From the NCBI GenBank assembly GCA_963778385.1, contig CAVZUA010000026.1:124001-188000 (forward strand): a stretch of DNA of 64,000 nucleotides, read 5' to 3'. Numbering within the stretch: the stretch's first letter is position 1; every line of letters begins with the position of its first letter. Below the pieces are notes generated by a model. That model saw only the letters and a list, made by a program, of their open reading frames with translations, made no database searches and was not told the DNA's origin. Source of the DNA: DATARH01 sp963778385 (GTDB taxonomy: Bacteria; Pseudomonadota; Alphaproteobacteria; ATCC43930; CGMCC-115725). The position numbers were made by a program, and so were the translations under genes. Shown here one piece after another: positions 41,608 to 50,839 of the stretch.

Positions 41608-42637
41608 CGACTTCGGCCTCGACTTGGACCTCGATGTCGGGATCGGGTTGACCGACCTCGAGAAATCGGCGGTCGTCATGCTGTCGATCGGCGAGGAAGC
41701 TGCGGCCGAGGTCATGAAACACATGACCCAACTCGAGATAAACCTGCTGTCGATGGCGATGGCGCGCATCCAAAGCGTGTCGAAGGCCGAGGTCACCGCA
41801 GTCTATCAAGAATTCATCGACATGATGCTGCAGGAGACCTCGATCGGCATCGGCGCCGAGGCTTATGTGCACGGTGTGCTCGAACGCGCGCTCGGCGCCG
41901 ACAAGGCCGAGCGACTCGCCGCCCGGCTCAACCAGGGCACCTATTTTGCCGGCATCGAGGCGGTTCAGCTCCAGGACCCGCGCGTGCTGGCCGAAATGAT
42001 CAAGAACGAGCACCCGCAGATCGTCGCGATGATCTTCGCGTATATGGAGCCCGAGCAGGCCGACGCGCTGATCCAGTACCTGCCGGCGGAACTCGTCGAA
42101 CAGGTAATCCCGCGTCTCGCGACCCTCGATTCGATCCCGCCCGCGGCCATCCGAGAACTCAACGAATTGATCGAGGACCTGCTCGCCGGCGAGGCGCAGC
42201 ACGTTCAGGTCAATGTCGGCGGTGTCGGCATGGCGGCGAAAATCCTCAACCGAATCGACACGCCACGTGTCGAGGCGATCCTCAACCAGATCAAGGAGGT
42301 CGATCCCGAGCTCGCGCAGCGCATCGAGAACAGCATGTTCGTCTTCGAAGATCTGCTGCGTCTCGACGACCGCAATTTCCAGATGTTGCTGCGCTCGATC
42401 GACCAGAAGCTGCTGGCCTCCGCACTCAAGGGAGCCGATTCCAAGCTGCTCGACAAGGTCATGCGCAACCTGTCGCAGCGCTCGGCCGAGATGCTGCGCG
42501 AAGAGATTTCCGCGCGCGGCCCGATGCGCGTCACCGAGATCGACGCCGCCAAGCGCGAAATCGTCGCCACCGCGCAGCGTCTCGAACGCGAGGGCACGAT
42601 CATTCTGCCGACCGATGCGACCGATTTGGTGAGTTGA
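41576..42637 (+). CDS. fliG: Flagellar motor switch protein FliG
   Basis: A 353-residue switch protein that meets the stator. The N-terminal FliF-binding part has LTDLEKSAVVMLSIGEEAAA, the middle EHPQIVAMIFAYMEPEQADA, and the C-terminal torque helix FQMLLRSIDQKLLASALKGA with charged residues as expected. GTG 41576 gives a normal length start within the end of fliF, so the two are tightly coupled. Confidence 0.94.
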   Translation: MAETALLSEPSDFGLDLDLDVGIGLTDLEKSAVVMLSIGEEAAAEVMKHMTQLEINLLSMAMARIQSVSKAEVTAVYQEFIDMMLQETSIGIGAEAYVHGVLERALGADKAERLAARLNQGTYFAGIEAVQLQDPRVLAEMIKNEHPQIVAMIFAYMEPEQADALIQYLPAELVEQVIPRLATLDSIPPAAIRELNELIEDLLAGEAQHVQVNVGGVGMAAKILNRIDTPRVEAILNQIKEVDPELAQRIENSMFVFEDLLRLDDRNFQMLLRSIDQKLLASALKGADSKLLDKVMRNLSQRSAEMLREEISARGPMRVTEIDAAKREIVATAQRLEREGTIILPTDATDLVS

Positions 42638-42644
42638 ACCCCGC

Positions 42645-44261
42645 ATGTCCTCGCTCCGCATCAGCCAGCACAGAGGCGCGATCGGCGCTCCCACCGACGC
42701 CGGCAACGGACGGCCCGAGGCGGCGAGCGACCGTGCGAGCTTCGCCGGCGCGCTCGACGCGGCCGGCGCCGCGCCGCGTGGGGTATCCTCGCCGGCCGGA
42801 ACCGCCGGTGATGCTTCCGGCGATCTGCCGCCGCCCCGCAAACGCGGCGAGCCGGTGCCAACGGGCGCCGATGCGCCGGCAATTTTGGCCGATGCCACCG
42901 GTGCTGCCATCGGCGCGTCAGCGTCCGCCACGGCTAATACCGCGCGCGACGGCGTTGGCACCTGGTCCCCGACGCCAACGGCCGGTGCCGCCGGCCAGCC
43001 CGCGCCAATGAGCGGCGATTGTTCTGCGCTTGGGGGCACGATCGCCTCGGTCGACGCCGCGACCGGCGACCAACGCACTGCGCGGTCCATAGCGGACTCA
43101 TCGCTCGCACCCGATGCCATAGCCGGCCCGCTGGCGGCAGCCCTTGCGGCTGCGACAGCAAGCGCTCCAGGAGCCGCGGCCAAATCCGCGGCGGGTACCG
43201 ATCGCGTCGGGTCGTCTGTTGCTGTGCAACCGAGCAGCGGTCCGGCCGCCGGCGCGACTCGCGGTATGGCGGCCCCGTCGCCGGCCGAGGTTGGGTCAGT
43301 CAATTCGGCGCTCATGGCCGCTTTTCCCACGGCAATTGGCGGCGGCGCGATTGAGATCGACACGCCATTGGGCCGGACGGCCGAATCCGGCCGCGCCCGG
43401 ACGCCTCCCGCGTCGCCAGCAATCGTGGGTGCGGCCGACACTCCGCCGATCGCGCTTACCCCGAGCGCTCCGGCCGGCAGTACAAGCGCAAATACAGCCA
43501 TTTCGACGGGCGACAACGTAGCGGGCTGGCCGCCGCCTGGTATTGATCCTACCACCGCTGCGCCTGCCGACCTCGGTTTGAACGCCAATGCGGGAGGCTC
43601 GGCCAGCACCGCTGACGAGCCACTTCCGGCGCTCGGTTCGGTTCCGGCGCCACCGGGGCTGCTTGTCGAGGCTCAATTTGCGGTACTGCCTGTAGCGCTC
43701 GCGCCGGCTGGTGAAGTGACCCGAGATGAGCGCGTCCGGTTGCAGCCGTCCGGCGGCGTGTCCGACGCATGGCCGACTGCCGCGGGATCCGCGCCGGTGG
43801 CCGGTGCGGATACCTCGCCGACACGGCCCACAACATCTCCCGCGCCGGCGCCCGATCCGGAGTCTCCAGGCGGTGTCTCCGCTCAGGTCGCGGCGCATCT
43901 TATGCGACTGGTGTCGAGCGGGTCGCGGGATATGGTGATGCGGCTGCGTCCGCCCGAGCTTGGCGATGTCACCGTCCGCGTTGCGGTCACCGGGCGAGAT
44001 GTTTCGGCCTGGTTTGCCTCTCCCCAGCCGCAGGTGCAGAGCGCGATCAGTGCAGCGATCGGCCAGCTGCAAACCAGCCTCGGCGACGCCGGGTACAATC
44101 TCAGCGGTGCCTGGGTGGGGGGCGGTGCGGCGAACGCGCAGCAAGAGCGACCAAGCCCGCCGATCCCCGCCGCCGCTGCCGCTATTTCAGCGTCGGCCGC
44201 CGTTCCGCCGATGGCCGCCGCGCCGCGTCCAGCCGCCTCAGGGTTGAACATCTATGTCTGA
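42645..44261 (+). CDS. fliK: Flagellar hook-length control protein FliK
   Basis: A 538-residue protein, low in complexity (Ala, Pro, Gly, Thr) up to about residue 410, then a FliK C-terminal domain (AAHLMRLVSSGSRDMVMRLR, PPELGDVTVRVAVTGRDVSA, then QLQTSLGDAGYNLSGAWVGG). It measures hook length and triggers the switch of export specificity through FlhB. The gene lies between fliG and fliM and overlaps fliM by eight bases. Its position between two switch genes is uncommon. Confidence 0.85.
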   Translation: MSSLRISQHRGAIGAPTDAGNGRPEAASDRASFAGALDAAGAAPRGVSSPAGTAGDASGDLPPPRKRGEPVPTGADAPAILADATGAAIGASASATANTARDGVGTWSPTPTAGAAGQPAPMSGDCSALGGTIASVDAATGDQRTARSIADSSLAPDAIAGPLAAALAAATASAPGAAAKSAAGTDRVGSSVAVQPSSGPAAGATRGMAAPSPAEVGSVNSALMAAFPTAIGGGAIEIDTPLGRTAESGRARTPPASPAIVGAADTPPIALTPSAPAGSTSANTAISTGDNVAGWPPPGIDPTTAAPADLGLNANAGGSASTADEPLPALGSVPAPPGLLVEAQFAVLPVALAPAGEVTRDERVRLQPSGGVSDAWPTAAGSAPVAGADTSPTRPTTSPAPAPDPESPGGVSAQVAAHLMRLVSSGSRDMVMRLRPPELGDVTVRVAVTGRDVSAWFASPQPQVQSAISAAIGQLQTSLGDAGYNLSGAWVGGGAANAQQERPSPPIPAAAAAISASAAVPPMAAAPRPAASGLNIYV

Positions 44262-45213
44262 CGTCGCCGATCATATCGATGACCCGCCGGTCTACGACCT
44301 CCTCTCGGCGGCCGGGCCGGCGCGCAACCGATTGTCCAATCTCGAGCCGACGCTGCAGCGCATCAACGACCGTTTCGCGCGTCATCTGCGCGGTGCGCTG
44401 CTGCAGCATCTGCGGCGCGGGGTAGCAATCGCCCCGGCCGGGATCAGGCTCGTCGAGCATCGCGAGCTTATGGAAAGTCTCGGCAGCCCGACGCATCTGA
44501 CCCTGTTCACGATGCGGCCGTTGCGCGGGATGATCGTGCTGACGGTCGACGCGCCGCTGGTCGTTTCGCTGGTCGAGAGCCGGTTCGGCGGCAGCGGCCG
44601 CTTTCCGATCAACGCCAACCGCGATTTCACAGCTTTCGAGCTGAAATCGATGCGACGCGTCGTCGATACGACGATCGAGCAATTCATCATCGCCTGGGAG
44701 CCGCTCGGCCGCTTCGAGGTCGGGCCGCTGCGGCACGAAACCAATCCGCAATTCGCCAGTTTCGCGCATGCCGACGAGCTGATCATTGCGAGCACGTTCG
44801 ATGTCACGGTCGATCGGGGCAAAGGTACGATCGGGGTCTATATCCCCTATGCCGCGATCGAGCCGCTGCAGGAACAGCTGATGGCGGGCCTGGTCGCGGA
44901 TAACGGCGACAACGACACGCATTGGTCCGAAACGCTGCAGCAAGGGGTGCAGCAGGCGGCGATCACCCTCAATGTCGAGCTCGGCAAGATCGATATCAGT
45001 GTCGGCGATCTCGTCGGTCTGCGACCGGGCAATGTCTTTGAAATGGATCGGCCGGAGATGTTGACCGTCGAGGCGAACGGCGTGCCGCTATTCCGCGGCC
45101 GCTGGGGCCGCCACGGCCGCAAGATCGGCGTGCTCGTCGAGGAGCGACTGCCACCGCTCAACCAAGACCCTGTGCGGCCGGCGAGAAGCGTGGTTCGGCG
45201 GGAGGACGGCTGA
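44254..45213 (+). CDS. fliM: Flagellar motor switch protein FliM
   Basis: A 319-residue C-ring protein with a CheC-like middle (TLFTMRPLRGMIVLTVDAPL, ESRFGGSGRFPINANRDFTA) and a SpoA C-terminal domain (VQQAAITLNVELGKIDISVG, EMLTVEANGVPLFRGRWGRH). The normal CheY-P binding peptide LSQxEIDALL at the N-terminus is not visible; the gene opens MSDVADHIDDPPVYDLLSAA. Overlaps fliK and fliN. The loss could mean a different way of switching. Confidence 0.92.
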   Translation: MSDVADHIDDPPVYDLLSAAGPARNRLSNLEPTLQRINDRFARHLRGALLQHLRRGVAIAPAGIRLVEHRELMESLGSPTHLTLFTMRPLRGMIVLTVDAPLVVSLVESRFGGSGRFPINANRDFTAFELKSMRRVVDTTIEQFIIAWEPLGRFEVGPLRHETNPQFASFAHADELIIASTFDVTVDRGKGTIGVYIPYAAIEPLQEQLMAGLVADNGDNDTHWSETLQQGVQQAAITLNVELGKIDISVGDLVGLRPGNVFEMDRPEMLTVEANGVPLFRGRWGRHGRKIGVLVEERLPPLNQDPVRPARSVVRREDG

Positions 45214-45617
45214 TGGCTGACGAACCGCCGCTCGGTGAGCTGGACGGAGGCCTGCCGACGCCGACAGAAGCCCCGTCGCCCTTCGCGATCTTGGAGCCGG
45301 CCGCGAACGGCGCGGGTCCGGCGACCCTTGCCATTGGGGGTGATACCGCATCGATGGGCCGGCTCGATCTTGTCCTCGACGTGCCGGTGTGCCTGTCGGT
45401 CGAACTCGGACGCACGGAGGTTCCGATCCGTGATGTCGTCAATATCGGCCGCGGATCGATCATCGAACTGGATCGCGGTCCGGGCGCGCCGCTCGATGTT
45501 CGCGTCAACGGCGTGCTGGTCGGCCGCGGCGAAGTCGTCCTTGTCGATGCCGAAAGGCTTGGCCTGCGCTTCGTCGAGGTGGTCAGCCAGGCCGAACGTG
45601 TCAAGCGGTTGAGCTGA
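45213..45617 (+). CDS. fliN: Flagellar motor switch protein FliN
   Basis: A 134-residue C-ring protein. The SpoA domain (LDLVLDVPVCLSVELGRTEV, IRDVVNIGRGSIIELDRGPG, VNGVLVGRGEVVLVDAERLG) takes the last 90 residues; the first 40 are acidic and variable. ATG 45213 shares the A of the fliM TGA, so it is coupled. It also contributes to export by holding FliH. Confidence 0.93.
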   Translation: MADEPPLGELDGGLPTPTEAPSPFAILEPAANGAGPATLAIGGDTASMGRLDLVLDVPVCLSVELGRTEVPIRDVVNIGRGSIIELDRGPGAPLDVRVNGVLVGRGEVVLVDAERLGLRFVEVVSQAERVKRLS

Positions 45618-45625
45618 GGCGCACG

Positions 45626-45889
45626 ATGGGCAGCGTCTCGCAGGCGACCCACGGCGCGCTGCTGACGATTTTCTATGTCGCCGGTCCGGTGCTGGCGGTG
45701 ATCCTGGTGATCGGCGTCGTCGTCGCGGTGTTTCTCGCCGTGACCCAGATCAACGAGCCGACGCTGAGCTTTGTGCCGAAATTCCTCGGCACCGGGGTTG
45801 CTCTGGCGCTGCTCGGGCCGTGGCTGCTGCGGCAGCTTGAGGCGTTCACGATCGCGATCCTTACCGGTCTGCCGGGAATGTTGTCGTGA
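45626..45889 (+). CDS. fliQ: Flagellar export gate protein FliQ, first copy
   Basis: An 87-residue protein with two membrane helices (ILVIGVVVAVFLAVTQ and GTGVALALLGPWLLRQLEA) joined by the FliQ signature TQINEPTLSFVPK. This is the better match to canonical FliQ of the two in this cluster. It lies between fliN and flhA, overlapping flhA by four bases, while a second FliQ follows fliP ten kb downstream. It should form part of the FliPQR export gate. Confidence 0.85.
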   Translation: MGSVSQATHGALLTIFYVAGPVLAVILVIGVVVAVFLAVTQINEPTLSFVPKFLGTGVALALLGPWLLRQLEAFTIAILTGLPGMLS

Positions 45890-48021
45890 GCATGCCGGCC
45901 GCGCCAACGGTGAGGGCAAGGGCCGCCCGCGCCGGGTTCGACTTCGCGGTCCTGCGGCGCAACTTGCCGTCGCTGGCGGGGCCGGTCGGGTTTGTCCTGA
46001 TCCTGGCGATGCTGGTGGTGCCGCTGCCGCCATTCGGCCTCGATATCCTGTTCACCTTCAACATCTGTTTCGGGCTGATGATCTTGCTGGCGGCGCTCTA
46101 CACCGCGAAGCCGACGGATTTTTCGTCCTTCCCGACACTGTTGCTGATGACAACGCTGCTGCGGCTTTCGCTCAATGTCGCGGCGGCCCGCGTCATCCTG
46201 CTCGACGGCTATCAGGGGTCGGATGCCGCGGGCCGGGTCATCGAATCGTTCGGTGCCTTCGTGATCGGCGGCAATTACGCCGTCGGCATCGCGGTTTTCG
46301 CGATCCTGGTGATCATCAACTTTGTCGTCATCACAAAGGGCGCCGGACGCATTGCCGAGGTCGCGGCCCGCTTTGTGCTCGACGGAATGCCCGGCAAGCA
46401 GATGGCGATAGACGCCGACCTCAATGCCGGGCTCATTAACCAGGAGGAGGCGACCAGGCGCCGTCAGGAAGTCGGCCGTGAAGCCGATTTCTTTGGGGCG
46501 ATGGACGGCGCCAGCAAATTCGTGCGCGGCGACGCGGTCGCCGCCGTGCTGATCCTGTTCATCAATTTGATCGGCGGGCTGATCATCGGCGTCTGGCAGC
46601 ACGATTTGACGATCGCCGAGGCTGGCTCGACCTATACGCTGCTGACAATTGGCGACGGACTCGTGGCGCAGATCCCGGCGCTGGTCATCTCGTCGTCGGC
46701 GGGCATCGTCGTCAGCCGCGTCACCACCGGCGACGATGTCGGCAAGCAGATCGTCTCTCAGCTCGCGATCTATCCCAAAGCGTGGTGGCTCGCCGCCGGG
46801 ATCGTCGGGCTGTGTGGGCTGGTGCCCGGTATGCCGCATCTGCCGTTCCTGTTCTTCGGCGGACTGCTCGCCGGCGCGGCGCGGTGGATCAATCGCGAGC
46901 AGGCGCGGGCCGCGCAAGCCCCACCGCCACCGCCGCCGCCCGCCGAGCCGACAGAGATCGATATCGGTGTCGTCGAACTCGTCGAGCCGCTGGAAATCCA
47001 GGTCGGCTATCGGCTGGTGAGCCTGGTGAGCAAGGACCGCGAGGGCGGGCTGTTGCGCCGGTTGCGCGCGGTGCGCCGGCAGGTGTCCCGCGAATTTGGC
47101 TTCCTTGTGCCGGTGGTCCATGTCCGTGACAACCCGGACCTCAAATCCACCGGCTACCGCCTGCTCGTTTATGGTGTCGAACGTGCCGCCGGCGAGGTGC
47201 ATCCCGACCGGCTGCTGGCGATGTCGTCCGGCAAGGTGCTGGCCGAGGTGCAGGGCGTGTTGACCCGCGACCCGGTCTTTGGTCGCCCGGCGCATTGGAT
47301 CATGCCAGCCTCGGCCGACCAGGCGCGCGCCGCCGGCTATACGGTGTTCGACGCGTCGGTCGTCATCGCCACGCATTTCGAGCGGGTGGTGCGCGACGAT
47401 ATCGAGACGCTGTTCGGCCGCACCGAGCTCGATGCGGTGCTCGCCTACCTCAACAAGCTGATCCCCAAGCTGGTCGAGGAGCTGACCCCGAAGCTGCTGC
47501 CGCTGACCGCGGTCCATACCGTGCTCAACCGGCTCCTTGCCGAGCAGGTGCCGATCCGCGATCTGCGCACCATTGTCGGCGCGCTGATCGACGGCGCCGC
47601 AACGACGCAGGAGCCGCGGGCGCTGCACGAGATGGTTCGGCTGAAACTTGGCGGCTACATCGTCCAGACGGTGTTCGGCGCGGTCGACGAATTAAAGGTG
47701 ATGGCGCTCGAAGCCGATCTCGAACGGCTGTTGCAGGAAGTGCTGCGGCTGTCGGTGGGAACCGGCGCGTTTGGCGTCGAGCCGGGACTCGCCGGCGAGC
47801 TGCGCGCCACGGCGGCCGCGGCTGCGGCGCGTTTGGAGGCAGCCGCGGGTGTCGCGGCACTGGTGACGCGGCCGGAGCTGCGCGAGGTGGCCGCCCAGCT
47901 GCTGCGCCCGGTACAGCCGCGCATCTGGGTTTTTGCCTATTCGGAGCTTCCGCCCGACAAGCGGGTAAAGGTCCTCGAATTGCTGGGTCGATCGCCGGGA
48001 AAGCCGAACGATGGCGACTGA
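45886..48021 (+). CDS. flhA: Flagellar type III export protein FlhA
   Basis: A 711-residue export apparatus protein with about eight helices in the first 340 residues (FVLILAMLVVPLPPFGLDIL, FGLMILLAALYTA), the FHIPEP motif region (DGASKFVRGDAVAAVLILFI) and a cytoplasmic C-terminal docking domain (RDNPDLKSTGYRLLVYGVER). It passes proton energy to export and binds chaperone-substrate complexes. GTG 45886 overlaps fliQ; ATG 45892 is an alternative. The stop overlaps the sigma factor gene. Confidence 0.95.
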   Translation: MSMPAAPTVRARAARAGFDFAVLRRNLPSLAGPVGFVLILAMLVVPLPPFGLDILFTFNICFGLMILLAALYTAKPTDFSSFPTLLLMTTLLRLSLNVAAARVILLDGYQGSDAAGRVIESFGAFVIGGNYAVGIAVFAILVIINFVVITKGAGRIAEVAARFVLDGMPGKQMAIDADLNAGLINQEEATRRRQEVGREADFFGAMDGASKFVRGDAVAAVLILFINLIGGLIIGVWQHDLTIAEAGSTYTLLTIGDGLVAQIPALVISSSAGIVVSRVTTGDDVGKQIVSQLAIYPKAWWLAAGIVGLCGLVPGMPHLPFLFFGGLLAGAARWINREQARAAQAPPPPPPPAEPTEIDIGVVELVEPLEIQVGYRLVSLVSKDREGGLLRRLRAVRRQVSREFGFLVPVVHVRDNPDLKSTGYRLLVYGVERAAGEVHPDRLLAMSSGKVLAEVQGVLTRDPVFGRPAHWIMPASADQARAAGYTVFDASVVIATHFERVVRDDIETLFGRTELDAVLAYLNKLIPKLVEELTPKLLPLTAVHTVLNRLLAEQVPIRDLRTIVGALIDGAATTQEPRALHEMVRLKLGGYIVQTVFGAVDELKVMALEADLERLLQEVLRLSVGTGAFGVEPGLAGELRATAAAAAARLEAAAGVAALVTRPELREVAAQLLRPVQPRIWVFAYSELPPDKRVKVLELLGRSPGKPNDGD

Positions 48022-48832
48022 CGGCGAAATCCAGATCATGGACCGCCCGGACGACGGTCCGGGCTTTGTCACGCCGATGGCAGGCGCTGCCGCGCGCGGC
48101 GGTCATCGTACAAGTTACGCGGTGCAGATCGACGAGGTCGAAATCATCCGGCAGTTCGTGCCGGTCGTGAAACGCCTGGCGCTGCGCCTCAAGACCCGCA
48201 TGCCGGAGACCGTGCAGCTCGACGATCTGATCCAGGCTGGGCTCATCGCGGTGTTGCGGCTGGCCCGGCATGGCGGCCTCCCGCCGGCCGCCGATCCCGC
48301 GCTGCAGCGCTCGATCGTCAACGCGATGATCGATGAGTCCCGGCGCGAGGTCTGGGCGCCGGTGCGCACCGTGCGCCTCGCCAAAACCGCCAGCCAGGCG
48401 ATGCAGGCGGTCAAGCAGCGGCTTGGCCGCGATGGCACCGACGACGAGGTCGCTGCCGAGATGGGGCTGTCGCTCAGTGATTATCACGCGGCGCTGATCG
48501 AAATCGCCGGTATCCGGCTGCTCGACATCGCCGAAATCGACGAGCGCGGCGAGGACCCGTTGCAAGCGGTCGACGACCAGGACGCGGCACTCGATAAGAG
48601 CCGGATGATGGCCGCGCTTGCCGAATCGATCGCCGCGTTGCCCGAGCGCGAGAAACTCGTGCTGTCGCTCTATTACGAGCAGGAACTCAACATGGAAGAG
48701 GTCGGCGCAGTGCTCGGCCTCGACAAATCCACCGTATGCCGGGTGCACGGCCGCGCTCTGCTGATGCTGCGCGACGTGCTGGCCGATTGGCGCGCCGAGG
48801 CCCCTACGGCCCCATCGGGGTCGGGAGACTAG
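48011..48832 (+). CDS. fliA: Flagellar sigma factor sigma-28 (FliA-type)
   Basis: A 273-residue RNA polymerase sigma factor without region 1. Region 2 contains MPETVQLDDLIQAGLIAVLR, region 3 TDDEVAAEMGLSLSDYHAAL and region 4 LPEREKLVLSLYYEQELNME then EVGAVLGLDKSTVCRVHGRA, as in FliA/WhiG. It would transcribe late genes (flagellin, chemotaxis) that are not in the window. Its ATG 48011 overlaps flhA by 11 bases. No anti-sigma flgM is visible here. Confidence 0.9.
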   Translation: MATDGEIQIMDRPDDGPGFVTPMAGAAARGGHRTSYAVQIDEVEIIRQFVPVVKRLALRLKTRMPETVQLDDLIQAGLIAVLRLARHGGLPPAADPALQRSIVNAMIDESRREVWAPVRTVRLAKTASQAMQAVKQRLGRDGTDDEVAAEMGLSLSDYHAALIEIAGIRLLDIAEIDERGEDPLQAVDDQDAALDKSRMMAALAESIAALPEREKLVLSLYYEQELNMEEVGAVLGLDKSTVCRVHGRALLMLRDVLADWRAEAPTAPSGSGD

Positions 48833-48835
48833 TCC

Positions 48836-49651
48836 GTGGACTTTCTATCGATCATCGGCATCGCCCTGGCGCTCGGCGCGATCTGCACCTCGATGACGCT
48901 CGACGGCGGCAATCTGCTGGCGCTGCTGCAGCTCTCGGCTTTTGTGATCGTCGCCGGCGGCACCTTTGCCGCGGTGCTGGTGCAGACGCCGCTGCCGATT
49001 TTCCTGCGCGGGCTGAAGATGGCGCTCTGGGTGTTCATGCCGCCCAAGAACGACATGCCCGACTTGCTGCGGCAGATCACCGATTGGCTGCGCATCGCGC
49101 GGCACCAGTTCGTGCTGGCGCTCGATCCGGTCGCCGAGCAGCAGACCGATCCATTCATCCGGCAGGGATTGCGGCTCGTCGTCGATGGCGTCGAGGCGCC
49201 GCAAATCCGCATCGTCCTGGAATCCAATATCGTGACCGCCGCACACGAGGAGATGCTCGCCGCCGAGATGTACGAGGCGATGGGTGGCTACGCGCCGACC
49301 GTCGGCATTCTTGGCGCGGTGATGGGTCTCATCACCGTGATGGCGCATCTCGACGACCCTTCGAAACTTGGCGAAGGTATCGCCACCGCGTTTGTCGCGA
49401 CCGTTTATGGGGTCGCCGGCGCCAACCTGCTGCTGCTGCCGATGGCCGCGAAGCTCAAATTCCTCGTCAAGCGGCGCATTCGCCGGCTCGAGATGATCAC
49501 CGAAGGGATGATCGGCATCGCCGTGCTCGAAAGCCCGCTGCAGCTCGAAATGCGGCTGCGCAGCTTCCTCGAGCATGGCGGCGAAGGCGGCGGCGAGAAG
49601 CCGGCGGAGGACGCCGCGTCGGCCAATCCCAGCCCGGCCGGCGCCGCCTGA
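48836..49651 (+). CDS. motA: Flagellar stator protein MotA
   Basis: A 271-residue stator subunit with four membrane helices (IIGIALALGAICTSMTL, LSAFVIVAGGTFAAVLV, GGYAPTVGILGAVMGLITVM, VYGVAGANLLLLPMA). The two prolines of the proton path are in GYAPTVG and LLLPMAAKL. It resembles the MotA/PomA/MotC group; the pair with the downstream MotB should be proton driven, though ion choice is not settled. GTG 48836 is four bases after the fliA stop. Confidence 0.92.
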   Translation: MDFLSIIGIALALGAICTSMTLDGGNLLALLQLSAFVIVAGGTFAAVLVQTPLPIFLRGLKMALWVFMPPKNDMPDLLRQITDWLRIARHQFVLALDPVAEQQTDPFIRQGLRLVVDGVEAPQIRIVLESNIVTAAHEEMLAAEMYEAMGGYAPTVGILGAVMGLITVMAHLDDPSKLGEGIATAFVATVYGVAGANLLLLPMAAKLKFLVKRRIRRLEMITEGMIGIAVLESPLQLEMRLRSFLEHGGEGGGEKPAEDAASANPSPAGAA

Positions 49652-49673
49652 GCGCTGACCACGGAGATCCGCC

Positions 49674-50822
49674 ATGAAGGGAATGGAGCCCGAAAAACCG
49701 CCCAATCACGAGCGCTGGATCATCTCCTACGCCGATTTCGTGACGCTGCTGCTGGCGACGTTTGTCGTCATGTACGCGGTGTCCACGATCAATTCGTCGA
49801 AGTTCCAGGAGATGGCGGAATCGTTCTCGACCGCCTTTATGGGTCGTACCACCACGCTCAAGGACAGCGGGTTCGGCGCCGCCGAAAAGGGGCCGTTCAA
49901 TTTCATGCCCAACCCGGTGCACTTGCCGGTCGCGAGCCGCGAGGTCATGGTCAAGGATGCCCCGCCGGCGCTGCGCCAGGAAGAGACCGTGGGCGACCCC
50001 GAGCATCCCAACGATCACGGCCAGTTCCTGCCACGCGGCGGCGCCGAGACCGAGACCCAGGCCGAGAACAACCCGGCCGGCTCGGTTCAGGATCAGGTCG
50101 CGCAGCGCATCCAGAACCTCGACGCCGCGTTTGAGCAGCTCAACAAAGCGCTGGCCGCGCTGATCCGCAAGGGGCAGGTCAATGTCTCGCTGCAGTCGCT
50201 GGGCGTGGTCATCGACATCAACGAGACGCTGCTGTTCCACAGCGGTAAGGCCGATCTGCAGACCGAGGCGCTGCCGCTGATCGATCAGATCGCCAAGATC
50301 CTCGTCGATCTGCGTTACCAGATCCAGGTCAACGGCTTCACCGACAACGTGCCGATCCATAACCCCCAGTTCGATTCAAACTGGGATTTATCGGCGACGC
50401 GCGCGATTTCCGTCGTCAAGCGGTTTGCCGCGGCGGGGATTGACCCGACGCTGCTCGTTGGTGCGGGTTTTGGCGAGTACCACCCGGTGGCGCCGAACAA
50501 CACGGTCGAGGGCAAGGCGGCCAACCGCCGAGTCTCGATCGTCGTCGTCTCGCCGTTGGAGGGCAACGATCCCGCGCGTTCGCGGCTTATGGGCAGCACC
50601 GCTGAGCAGGCGGCGGAGCAGGCTGCGTCGGCTGCCGTCCCGTCACCGCCTGCAGGTACGGCGCCGCCGTCGCCGACCCTTGCGCCGGTGGAGGCGGCTG
50701 CACCCGCGCCGACAGTACCACCGGTAAAATCGTCGGGGTCCCCGGCGCAGGCGCGGCCGGCCCCGGCGAAAGCGCCGAGCGCTGCTAAGCCGGCGCCGCT
50801 GGCGGCAGCTCCCACTCGATAG
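49674..50822 (+). CDS. motB: Flagellar stator protein MotB
   Basis: A 382-residue stator subunit. The single helix (WIISYADFVTLLLATFVVMY) carries the proton-binding Asp21. A plug/linker follows, then an OmpA-like peptidoglycan-binding domain (LLFHSGKADLQTEALPLIDQ, QVNGFTDNVPIHNPQFDSN and WDLSATRAISVVKRFA). The last 75 residues are Ala/Pro/Ser rich, an unusual tail. Paired with motA. Confidence 0.92.
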   Translation: MKGMEPEKPPNHERWIISYADFVTLLLATFVVMYAVSTINSSKFQEMAESFSTAFMGRTTTLKDSGFGAAEKGPFNFMPNPVHLPVASREVMVKDAPPALRQEETVGDPEHPNDHGQFLPRGGAETETQAENNPAGSVQDQVAQRIQNLDAAFEQLNKALAALIRKGQVNVSLQSLGVVIDINETLLFHSGKADLQTEALPLIDQIAKILVDLRYQIQVNGFTDNVPIHNPQFDSNWDLSATRAISVVKRFAAAGIDPTLLVGAGFGEYHPVAPNNTVEGKAANRRVSIVVVSPLEGNDPARSRLMGSTAEQAAEQAASAAVPSPPAGTAPPSPTLAPVEAAAPAPTVPPVKSSGSPAQARPAPAKAPSAAKPAPLAAAPTR

Positions 50823-50839
50823 AGGCAAAACCTCGCTCG

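Noticed and set aside
45673..47628. 651-codon minus-strand frame opposite fliQ/flhA
   Set aside because: Antisense shadow of flhA; charged low-complexity translation.
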